Positions 13,474 through 19,586 of a DNA stretch of 19,586 nucleotides are shown in pieces. A program made the translations under genes and the position numbers. The DNA comes from Thiotrichaceae bacterium. Its GTDB lineage: Bacteria; Pseudomonadota; Gammaproteobacteria; Thiotrichales; Thiotrichaceae. The notes beneath the pieces were generated by a model. The model had not been told where the DNA came from. It ran no database searches and saw nothing but the letters and a program-made list of their open reading frames with translations. Each line of letters starts with the position of its first letter. Position 1 is the first letter of the stretch. Where the stretch lies: NCBI GenBank assembly GCA_027030285.1, contig JALVFC010000568.1, positions 1 through 19,586 on the forward strand, in the 5' to 3' direction.

Positions 13474-15021
13474 CTAGTCTTCTTCATCCTCATCAACTTG
13501 TCCTGTGAGGATAAGTGCATTACTTACTAACTGATGGACGCTCACAATCTGATCCATGGTAAACCCGTAGTAAGGAATGACTTTTGTGAACTGAGATTTA
13601 CATATGGCACAGATTGCAGCCATATGTGTCACGCCCTTTTGATCTGTGACATGCTTAAGAGCCTCCATACGGGGTTGCGCACCTTTCACCCGAACTTCCA
13701 TAAGGTCATCAGTCAGGATGCCACCGCCACCTCCACAGCAAAAGGTTGCATCCTTGATGGTATCAGCGGGCATATCGACATAGTTGTTACAGACAGCCTT
13801 GATCACATTCCTGGGTATATCAAATTGACCACCCTCAACACCACCCATGCCACTACCTCTGGCAATATTACAGGAGTCGTGGAATGTTAAAGTCATATCA
13901 TCATTGCGCGACTTATCAATATTCAGCTTTCCAGCTTGTATTGCAGGCCAGGTAATCTCAAGAACATGCTGTGGAACAGGGTATTTTGGGTCAAGAAAAT
14001 CAAAAGGCCCAGCTAACGTATTAAGGAAGCTATAAGCGACACGCCAGGCATGACCACACTCCCCAAAGACAATTCGCTTAACGCCCAAGTCTAGTGCAGC
14101 CTTTCGAATACGCTGTGAAATGCGGCGCATGTTCTCGTAGCTACCAATGAACATTCCAAAGTTAGCACCTTCAGATGCATACGAACTTAGTGTCCAGTCA
14201 AGCCCTAGTTCATGAAAAACCTTAGCGTACCCCATAAGCCCATCCACATGAGGTTCAGCAAAGAAGTCAGCAGAAGGTGTGATAAGTAAAATTTCAGCAC
14301 CTTTTTTATCCAGAGGCAACTTTACCTGTACACCAGTATCATATTCGATATCTTCTTCAAGACCTTCCAGCGTGTCTGCCAATGCAGGCTCTGGCAAACC
14401 AAGATTATTACCAATCTTGTAAACCTTGCCCATGATTTCAGTACAGTATTTCTGTCCACGCCCTACATGATTCAAGATCTCTCTGGCAGCCATGGAAATC
14501 TCTGCTGTATCAATACCATAAGGACAAAATACAGAGCAGCGTCTACACTGTGAACACTGGTGGTAATAGTTATACCAGTCATCAATGACTTCTTCAGTAA
14601 GGTCGGTTGCTCCGACTAGCTTAGGAAAATATTTACCGGAAAAAGTAAAATATCGGCGATATACCTTACGTAGCAAATCCTGTCTTGCAACCGGCATATT
14701 TTTAGGGTCAGCAGTACCTAAAAAGTAATGACACTTATCTGTACAGGCACCACATTTTACACAAATATCCAAGAACAATTGCAAAGAGCGGTAACGATGA
14801 CGCAAGTCATCCATTTTTTCCAATGCAGCTTCTTTCCAGTTGGGAATCAGTGACCAATTGCCCTCTTCGTCTTTTTCAATATCCGAGGGGAAATGCATTT
14901 CTTCCTGAAACTTTGGAGCAGAAATCCAAGGCCCCGATCCTTTCATGGTATCTTCCGTTACCGGAGGGACATCAGTAATCCCATCTTCACCAGTAATTTT
15001 TGGTACTTCGTAATCAGCCAC
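13474..15021 (-). CDS. dsrK: DsrK, HdrD-like catalytic iron-sulfur subunit
   Basis: This is a 515-residue cytoplasmic-side subunit of DsrMKJOP. Two [4Fe-4S] ferredoxin motifs lie at C87/C90/C93/C97 (CVKCGACTDKC) and C156/C159/C162/C166 (CSQCRRCSVFC). The C-terminal half has the HdrB/HdrD CCG-type region: FGECGHAW (C322), HDSCNIARG (C384), FCCGGGGG (C428-C429) and AICAICKSQF (C471, C474), which would hold the noncubane [4Fe-4S] site that acts on DsrC disulfide or trisulfide. It lacks membrane helices and is held by DsrM. The start is GTG, preceded by AAGAGG. It lies 45 bp after dsrM. The gap of 112 bp to dsrL contains no gene, only a small 5-bp hairpin (TTCGC/GCGAA at 13382-13394). Confidence 0.97.
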   Translation of the reverse strand: MADYEVPKITGEDGITDVPPVTEDTMKGSGPWISAPKFQEEMHFPSDIEKDEEGNWSLIPNWKEAALEKMDDLRHRYRSLQLFLDICVKCGACTDKCHYFLGTADPKNMPVARQDLLRKVYRRYFTFSGKYFPKLVGATDLTEEVIDDWYNYYHQCSQCRRCSVFCPYGIDTAEISMAAREILNHVGRGQKYCTEIMGKVYKIGNNLGLPEPALADTLEGLEEDIEYDTGVQVKLPLDKKGAEILLITPSADFFAEPHVDGLMGYAKVFHELGLDWTLSSYASEGANFGMFIGSYENMRRISQRIRKAALDLGVKRIVFGECGHAWRVAYSFLNTLAGPFDFLDPKYPVPQHVLEITWPAIQAGKLNIDKSRNDDMTLTFHDSCNIARGSGMGGVEGGQFDIPRNVIKAVCNNYVDMPADTIKDATFCCGGGGGILTDDLMEVRVKGAQPRMEALKHVTDQKGVTHMAAICAICKSQFTKVIPYYGFTMDQIVSVHQLVSNALILTGQVDEDEED

Positions 15022-15066
15022 TAGTTGAACCTCTTAATATGTCAACGTTTCAACAAGATTTTTAAT

Positions 15067-15834
15067 CTATTTCTTTAATTCGCTAAGGTAATCCACACCC
15101 TGCTTATCGAGTTCTGCAGCCCAGTCAGCGACGTGGCGCTTTTCACGTGCATCATCCACCTGATTCCTTGTAGGACTAAAGAACACACCTGGGGCATGCA
15201 TCAACTTACTAATCGGAAAGACCAGCAATAGCAGCGCAACAGATGTTAGGTGAACAAGCAAAACAGGATCTGCAGGAAGTGTCCAGTTTTCTATATTGAA
15301 TGTGCGTAAACTGATGAAGAATGACTTTACAGTTACGATATCCGTATGCGACACAAACTTCATCATAAGCCCACTGATACCTATAAGAATAAGTAGTAGC
15401 AGCATTAGGAAATCTGAAGGAGCGGAGATATACCTAACACGATCAATGATAAAGCGTCGAGCCAATAGTAACGCCAGACCTAGCACCATGATGAAACCTG
15501 CATATTTTCCAAAAGGCTGTAAAAACAGAACAATACTGTTTATCGTTTCGGTAAAATAACGGGTATGCCTAAGCAGCACTAACGCCAGTGCATAGTGGAA
15601 CATGATCGCAAATATCCACAATAGTTTGTCAGAACGAAACAGGCTGTGAAAAAACGCAACCTCTCTAAACATACGCAACACTACTCCGCCTTTAGTACGT
15701 GGGGCTGGCATGGTTGGTATTTTCAGAGGGGCGGGGGTTTTCCAGTAGATGCGAACTTTATAGATAATCCCGGCTACTATAGTTAAAGTAGCCAGCCAAA
15801 AAAGCACACCGTATATTAAACCTAATGCGTTCAC
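15067..15834 (-). CDS. dsrM: DsrM, NarI-like diheme cytochrome b subunit
   Basis: This is a 255-residue inner membrane protein with five likely helices (about 6-25, 72-90, 102-126, 138-160 and 188-210). Histidines H80 and H90 in the second helix and H195 and H213 around the fifth are candidate heme b ligands, as in the NarI gamma-subunit family. It links quinone in the membrane with the DsrK catalytic subunit. The start is GTG, with AGGAG 8 nt upstream. It follows dsrC after a 213-bp gap holding two hairpins, which is the widest gap inside the dsr string. The C-terminal tail (about 215-255) is polar and probably cytoplasmic. Confidence 0.94.
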   Translation of the reverse strand: MNALGLIYGVLFWLATLTIVAGIIYKVRIYWKTPAPLKIPTMPAPRTKGGVVLRMFREVAFFHSLFRSDKLLWIFAIMFHYALALVLLRHTRYFTETINSIVLFLQPFGKYAGFIMVLGLALLLARRFIIDRVRYISAPSDFLMLLLLILIGISGLMMKFVSHTDIVTVKSFFISLRTFNIENWTLPADPVLLVHLTSVALLLLVFPISKLMHAPGVFFSPTRNQVDDAREKRHVADWAAELDKQGVDYLSELKK

Positions 15835-15933
15835 TTATAAAACTCCTGAATCTTACGATTATTAGCCTTTACCAAATGATCAACCACAGCGGTTGCAGTG
15901 TTGACGGATGGTAAAAACTGATGCAACGTACTT

Positions 15934-15967
15934 CTTGTGAAGCCAACTCTTATATTGGCTTTACAAG
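15934..15967 (-). promoter_or_regulatory. Intercistronic stem-loop 2 between dsrC and dsrM
   Basis: In the minus-strand RNA, CTTGTAAAGCCAA and TTGGCTTCACAAG form a 13-bp stem with one A-C mismatch and an 8-nt loop. It lies about 80 nt past the dsrC stop, directly after stem-loop 1. There is no following U-run. It may protect the upstream dsrEFHC transcript from 3' decay or slow read-through (inference). Confidence 0.65.
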
Positions 15968-15968
15968 A

Positions 15969-15994
15969 AGCCCGGCTTTTGAGGTTGCCGGACT
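15969..15994 (-). promoter_or_regulatory. Intercistronic stem-loop 1 between dsrC and dsrM
   Basis: In the minus-strand RNA, AGTCCGGC pairs fully with GCCGGGCT (one G-U pair) around a 10-nt loop. It lies about 50 nt past the dsrC stop and 1 nt before stem-loop 2. The rest of the 15835-16047 gap shows no gene or obvious promoter. Confidence 0.6.
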
Positions 15995-16047
15995 CCTTCC
16001 GCATATAACCATAGATAACTACTTAAAATAGTTACCTATCTGGTAAA

Positions 16048-16380
16048 TTATACGCAGCCAGTTGGCTTGGGCAGACCTGCATATTTACATGCTTGCTTAC
16101 CAGGACCATAAGGGAACAGACTGTACAGATACTTACTGTTACCTTTATCTTTACCCAGACGCTTACCAACAGCTTTAGTCAGAACACGTACCGCTGGAGC
16201 GATCTGATATTCTTCATAATACTCACGCAGAAAGTTAATGATATCCCAGTGCTCCTGAGTTAACTCAACATCTTCTTCCTTAGCCATTGCTTCAGCAATT
16301 TCTGGAGTCCATGCACTTAAATCTTCCAGGTAGCCTTCTTCGTCAGTTGCTACTTCTACACCATTTACTACTAGAGCCAT
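16048..16380 (-). CDS. dsrC: DsrC, sulfur-carrying protein with both C-terminal cysteines
   Basis: This is a 110-residue DsrC/TusE-family protein. The flexible C-terminal arm ends CKYAGLPKPTGCV, with C98 and the penultimate C109 separated by ten residues. Having both cysteines marks a true DsrC rather than a single-cysteine TusE. Preceding segments (WTPEIAEAMA, LTQEHWDIINFLREYYEEYQ, LGKDKGNSKYLYSLFPYGPG) are typical. It receives sulfur from DsrEFH in the cytoplasm and presents it to DsrAB; its trisulfide or disulfide form is the expected substrate of DsrMK. AGGAG lies 7 nt before the ATG. A 14-bp tandem repeat lies in the dsrH-dsrC gap and two hairpins follow the gene, consistent with separate control of its level. 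Confidence 0.98.
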   Translation of the reverse strand: MALVVNGVEVATDEEGYLEDLSAWTPEIAEAMAKEEDVELTQEHWDIINFLREYYEEYQIAPAVRVLTKAVGKRLGKDKGNSKYLYSLFPYGPGKQACKYAGLPKPTGCV

Positions 16381-16393
16381 TATTACTCTCCTA

Positions 16394-16421
16394 TTTACAA
16401 ATACTGGTTTACAAATACGGG
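16394..16421. repeat. 14-bp tandem repeat upstream of dsrC
   Basis: TTTACAAATACTGG (16394-16407) is followed at once by TTTACAAATACGGG (16408-16421), with one mismatch. It fills most of the 46-bp gap between dsrH and dsrC, ending just before the dsrC ribosome binding site. Confidence 0.85.
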
Positions 16422-16426
16422 TTAAA

Positions 16427-16735
16427 TTAAACCCAACTCTGGGTCTTGTCGTTTTCTGCTGTGAGGTCTACAAAACCCGCATAGTCAACAACTTTAATAC
16501 CGTCAATTATACGATCTTCACTCATACCTCGAGCAGCCAGATCACCACCTAAAACATAGACTGACTTGTCAGCCATTGCTGCTTTTAGATCACTCGAGAA
16601 CACTGTTCCATCGACAGCGCCTACAGCTGCATCTTCAATCATCAGAATGGAGTCACCTGCAACAGCATGATCCAGACAAGATTTAAATGCATTTCTCTCG
16701 AAGGGTGATTTGTTTACAATATGTAGCATTGCCAT
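16427..16735 (-). CDS. dsrH: DsrH, sulfur relay subunit
   Basis: This is a 102-residue protein of the DsrH/TusB family. C20 (AFKSC) occupies the position of the conserved cysteine of A. vinosum DsrH. The start MAMLHIVNKSPFERNAFKSC is typical of the family. It is the third member of the DsrE2F2H2 cytoplasmic sulfurtransferase, which passes sulfur to DsrC. GGAGGG lies 8 nt before the first ATG, which favours it over the second ATG two codons later. It is 14 bp downstream of dsrF. Confidence 0.96.
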   Translation of the reverse strand: MAMLHIVNKSPFERNAFKSCLDHAVAGDSILMIEDAAVGAVDGTVFSSDLKAAMADKSVYVLGGDLAARGMSEDRIIDGIKVVDYAGFVDLTAENDKTQSWV

Positions 16736-16749
16736 GTTAATTCCCTCCG

Positions 16750-17154
16750 TTAGAAACTGTAATGAACATCTTGGTCAGCCAGAATATCGGCCATTTCTGC
16801 ACGAGACACAATGCGGATGGATGGCTTTTCAGCCCAGTCATCATCTTCGTCTTCCCACACAATAGGCATAAGATCATCTTCTGTCAGACCACGTTCTTCA
16901 AGTGACTCTTTTTCAACATACAGTTTGTTAATTTCATAATCACCCAAAGCGTTATAAGTTGCTGAAAAGTTTTTCATACCGATACCATCGGTATTTTGTC
17001 CTTTTGCAATCTGATAAACACCATCATCAATAAATGCCAGACTGACATCCTGCTCAAATGCAGCTGCAATCAGAACGACTTCAAGAGATTCAAGTGCGTA
17101 TACTGTGCCGTAAGGAGCTTTACGATTCACATACATGAATTTTTTTGTAGCCAT
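16750..17154 (-). CDS. dsrF: DsrF, sulfur relay subunit
   Basis: This is a 134-residue protein of the DsrF/TusC family (MATKKFMYVNRKAPYGTVYA, then ALESLEVVLIAAAFEQDVSL). It contains no cysteine, so it cannot carry sulfur itself and probably has a structural role in the DsrEFH hexamer. A C-terminal acidic stretch (WEDEDDDWAEKP) precedes the end. AAGGAG lies 8 nt before the ATG, overlapping the end of dsrE, so expression is tightly linked. It is cytoplasmic. Confidence 0.96.
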   Translation of the reverse strand: MATKKFMYVNRKAPYGTVYALESLEVVLIAAAFEQDVSLAFIDDGVYQIAKGQNTDGIGMKNFSATYNALGDYEINKLYVEKESLEERGLTEDDLMPIVWEDEDDDWAEKPSIRIVSRAEMADILADQDVHYSF

Positions 17155-17165
17155 GCTATCTCTCC

Positions 17166-17558
17166 TTAATCACCAAACACAATTGTACGATCAGATTGAA
17201 TACTACCTTCAATCAATTGCCCAAGACCTGAAATGCGGAAGCCTTCAATAATATTATCGGCATCCAGACCTTGTCTTTTTGCCTCATCAGGATCCATCAG
17301 CCCGCGGCGCTGTGCTGCAGCGATACAAATAACAAGATCAAGATCATGCTCTTTCGCCAGATCACTCCACTCCTGCTGAAGCAGACGGTCATCTTTGGGC
17401 GGTACTGCCAGACGAGTCCCATTGTTCACACCATCGTGGTAGAAGAAGACACGAAAAATTTCGTGCCCCTTCTCCAACGCAGCGCGGACAAATTGCAGGG
17501 CAGAGTCAGATGACTGGTGCTGATAGGGCCCCTCATTTACCATTACTGTGTATTTCAT
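17166..17558 (-). CDS. dsrE: DsrE, sulfur-transferring subunit
   Basis: This is a 130-residue protein of the DsrE/TusD family. C78 (LVICIAAAQRRGL) is at the same number as the essential active-site cysteine of A. vinosum DsrE. It accepts sulfur (in known systems from TusA) as a persulfide and passes it to DsrC as part of DsrE2F2H2 in the cytoplasm. The start MKYTVMVNEGPYQHQSSDSA is standard; AGGG lies 8 nt upstream. It is 28 bp after dsrB and 11 bp before dsrF. The presence of dsrEFH next to dsrAB is diagnostic for the sulfur-oxidising version of the pathway. Confidence 0.97.
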   Translation of the reverse strand: MKYTVMVNEGPYQHQSSDSALQFVRAALEKGHEIFRVFFYHDGVNNGTRLAVPPKDDRLLQQEWSDLAKEHDLDLVICIAAAQRRGLMDPDEAKRQGLDADNIIEGFRISGLGQLIEGSIQSDRTIVFGD

Positions 17559-17586
17559 TTCGATTCCCTAAAGTATCAAAGATTGA

Positions 17587-18663
17587 TTAAAAGCGGATAT
17601 GTGTAGACGAATTCAGATTCGCACGCGCACCACGCCAGTTATCAATATGATACTTAGTGAATGGCAGGCCAGTCACCTCAAAGAAACGAGGCCACCCAAT
17701 ACGCTCTACCCATTCGTTAATACGCTCCCAGTCACGCGCACCTTCTTTGTAGCACTGAAGAATCTTCTTGACTACTGCGGTGGCCTCAGGCCAGCGAGGT
17801 GGGTTATTTGGAATACCTGCGGCTACTAGACGCTGGAACGTAGGCTTGCCACGTGCGTTAGAGTGGTTACCACCAATCCAGATTGCCAGCTGGGTATGTT
17901 CATGGTCATTAATCTGCATAGGAGGACAAGGGGGATAGCATGCACCACAACAGATACACTTCTTCTCGTCAACCTCAAGTGAAGGCTGACCATCAACCAT
18001 CGCAGGGCGAATCGCAGCAACGGGGCAACGTGCAACTACGGAAGGACGCTCACACACATTACCAACCAGGGAGTGGTCAATTTTGGGTGGTTTAGTGTGC
18101 TGTACGTTGATCGCAATATCGCCCTGACCACCACAGTTAATCTGACAACATGAAGTAGTGATATGTACACGGTTTGGCATGCTGTAGCTGGTAAAGTCAT
18201 CATACAGCGCATCCATCATGGACTTAACCACACCTGATGCGTCTGTGCCCGGGATATCACAGTGCAACCAACCTTGAGTATGAGAAATAGACGCTACTGA
18301 GTTACGTGTTCCACCGACTGCGAAACCGGCATCTTTCAGCGCATCCACCAGAGGCTGAACTTTTTCTTCTGAATCAACGATATACTCAATATTACTACGA
18401 ATGGTAAAACGCATATAACCATCAGCATACTCATCACCGATATCACACAGCTTACGCAGTGTAAACACATCAAGGATACGCTGGGTACCCGCTTTTACCG
18501 TCCACACCTTGTCACCATTTTTGGCAACGTGCAACAAAACACCGGGCTGTGGATCTTCATGATAATCCCACAGACCAAAGTTACGACGCATCACAGGATG
18601 CATATATTGGAAACCATCAGGACAACCTGACTCGATAGGCTCACGCATTTCTGGTGCTGCCAT
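17587..18663 (-). CDS. dsrB: DsrB, reverse-type dissimilatory sulfite reductase beta subunit
   Basis: This is a 358-residue subunit of the cytoplasmic DsrA2B2 enzyme, which in sulfur oxidisers runs toward sulfite. The siroheme/[4Fe-4S] region has TTSCCQINCGGQGD (C172, C173, C177) and ARCPVAAIRP (C213). The inserted ferredoxin domain has C236, C239, C242 and C246 (CICCGACYPPC). The early RRNFGLWDYHEDPQPGVLLH and late WERINEWVERIGWPRFFE are strongly typical. AGGAGG precedes the ATG closely, the best ribosome binding site in the window. It follows dsrA after a 91-bp gap that contains a stem-loop. Confidence 0.98.
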   Translation of the reverse strand: MAAPEMREPIESGCPDGFQYMHPVMRRNFGLWDYHEDPQPGVLLHVAKNGDKVWTVKAGTQRILDVFTLRKLCDIGDEYADGYMRFTIRSNIEYIVDSEEKVQPLVDALKDAGFAVGGTRNSVASISHTQGWLHCDIPGTDASGVVKSMMDALYDDFTSYSMPNRVHITTSCCQINCGGQGDIAINVQHTKPPKIDHSLVGNVCERPSVVARCPVAAIRPAMVDGQPSLEVDEKKCICCGACYPPCPPMQINDHEHTQLAIWIGGNHSNARGKPTFQRLVAAGIPNNPPRWPEATAVVKKILQCYKEGARDWERINEWVERIGWPRFFEVTGLPFTKYHIDNWRGARANLNSSTHIRF

Positions 18664-18697
18664 TGGTTTACCTCCTAAATAAATCTGTTAATTTTAA

Positions 18698-18723
18698 TGT
18701 GACAGAACCCATGTTCTGCCACA
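18698..18723 (-). promoter_or_regulatory. Stem-loop between dsrA and dsrB
   Basis: In minus-strand RNA, TGTGGCAGAAC pairs with GTTCTGTCACA over 11 bp, including one G-U pair, around a 4-nt ATGG loop. It is followed by TTAAAATTAA rather than a U-run. It lies in the 91-bp dsrA-dsrB gap and could stabilise or process the transcript (inference). Confidence 0.65.
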
Positions 18724-18754
18724 AATAAGACACTAAAATATTAAGTTTGAGAGA

Positions 18755-19586
18755 TTAACCAGCAGCTGCTGCTTTCTCTTCACGCTTACGATTAAACCAC
18801 TCTTCAGCAGCCTCATCCCAGCCGTCAGTACGCACATAAGACACGTTACGTGGCTGAGCAATCATATTTGGATCCGGATCAACTCCGATGCCTTCAAGGA
18901 AGTTCACCAGACCGATACGCTCAATCATCTCACCAGTACGCTCATGCTCAAGACCGTTCTCAGCCCAGAAATCAATGATTTCTTCAGCCAGCTCAACGAT
19001 AGTCTCGTAATCTTCTTCTGTCTCAAGCTTCATGAATGGCACTAGAACTGTACCCATCAAATCACCGATTTTCAGTGTACGCTTACCACCACAGAGAATG
19101 GTGACACCTTTATCATCACCAGGACTGATTGCTTTAGGTACAACATTCATACAGTGCATTGAGCGCACACAGTTGCTCTCATCAGCAATCAAGGAGTTAT
19201 CCTCACCCAGAGAAAGTGACTTGGTAGGACAGCGTGAGATGATATTATCCATCACGTGCTGCACACCCTTTTCCTCCACATAAGCTTTCCACTCATCCTG
19301 CTTGATCTTCTTATGGTCTCTCCACGTTCCAATAACAGCAAAGTCAGCACGCTCAATAGCATTCTGACAATCGTTGGGACAACCTGAAACCTTAAATTTA
19401 AACTTATAAGGAAGTGCTGGACGATGCACATCGTCAGTGAAATTATTTACCAAGTGACGGTGAATAGCGTGCTCATTACAACAGGATTGTTCACAACGTG
19501 CCGCACCCACACATGACATTGCTGTACGCACACAGGGACCGGCACCACCCAAATCCCAACCATAGTCATTTATTTCATCAAAAAAG
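18755..19586 (-). CDS. dsrA: DsrA, reverse-type dissimilatory sulfite reductase alpha subunit (3' part)
   Basis: This is the C-terminal 277 or so residues of DsrA; the start lies beyond the right edge, and the frame is open to the last base (FFDEINDYGWDLGGAG). The siroheme/[4Fe-4S] ligands are visible as C-x5-C in SCVGAARCEQSCC and C-x3-C in VSGCPNDCQNA. The ferredoxin-domain cysteines lie in SRCPTKSLSL and SNCVRSMHCMN. It is the catalytic partner of DsrB and uses siroamide made with DsrN. The protein ends in an alanine-rich EEKAAAAG tail. The main dsr promoter is expected upstream of dsrA, outside the window. Confidence 0.97.
   Translation of the reverse strand, partial: FFDEINDYGWDLGGAGPCVRTAMSCVGAARCEQSCCNEHAIHRHLVNNFTDDVHRPALPYKFKFKVSGCPNDCQNAIERADFAVIGTWRDHKKIKQDEWKAYVEEKGVQHVMDNIISRCPTKSLSLGEDNSLIADESNCVRSMHCMNVVPKAISPGDDKGVTILCGGKRTLKIGDLMGTVLVPFMKLETEEDYETIVELAEEIIDFWAENGLEHERTGEMIERIGLVNFLEGIGVDPDPNMIAQPRNVSYVRTDGWDEAAEEWFNRKREEKAAAAG

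Overview
The window reads as a chromosomal segment of a sulfur-oxidising gammaproteobacterium. Its right-hand half to two-thirds holds an almost complete reverse-type dissimilatory sulfite reductase (dsr) locus, transcribed leftwards (minus strand) in the order dsrA(partial)-B-E-F-H-C-M-K-L-J-O-P-N-R. dsrEFH, dsrL and a DsrR without cysteines are hallmarks of sulfur oxidisers rather than sulfate reducers. UbiA, a DUF3549 protein and moderate base composition fit Gammaproteobacteria. The genus cannot be named from the sequence.

Layout from high to low coordinates. 19586-17587: the siroheme sulfite reductase DsrAB, with dsrA cut by the window edge. 17558-16048: the sulfur relay DsrEFH and DsrC. 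15834-8905: the membrane complex DsrMKJOP, with the oxidoreductase gene dsrL inserted between dsrK and dsrJ. 8831-7087: dsrN (siroheme amidation) and dsrR (IscA-like). A factor-independent terminator-like hairpin separates dsrP from dsrN. In Allochromatium vinosum dsrS follows dsrR. Here a NarX-like histidine kinase, a NarL-like response regulator and a single-domain rhodanese follow instead (7083-4384), tightly packed and in the same direction.

4100-1921 holds a coupled pair of envelope-type genes: a membrane-anchored BON/OmpA-like protein and a membrane-anchored coiled-coil protein with a DUF4332-like domain. 1718-1921 is a repeat-rich spacer between convergent genes, holding two different 12-bp tandem repeats, a REP-like palindrome and a GC-rich hairpin. 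642-1718 (plus strand) is a DUF3549-type protein. A thioredoxin-like [2Fe-2S] ferredoxin and the start of ubiA run leftwards to the window edge.

How the genes work together (established for the families in A. vinosum): sulfur from periplasmic or stored sulfane sulfur reaches DsrEFH and then DsrC in the cytoplasm. DsrAB oxidises the sulfur to sulfite. DsrL connects the released electrons to NAD(P). DsrMKJOP is thought to exchange electrons between oxidised or trisulfide DsrC and the quinone pool or periplasm. DsrN and DsrR support cofactor maturation. The kinase/regulator/rhodanese block is the least expected part and is a candidate local regulatory module. The intercistronic hairpins after dsrA, after dsrC and after dsrP suggest that segments of the long transcript are expressed at different levels.
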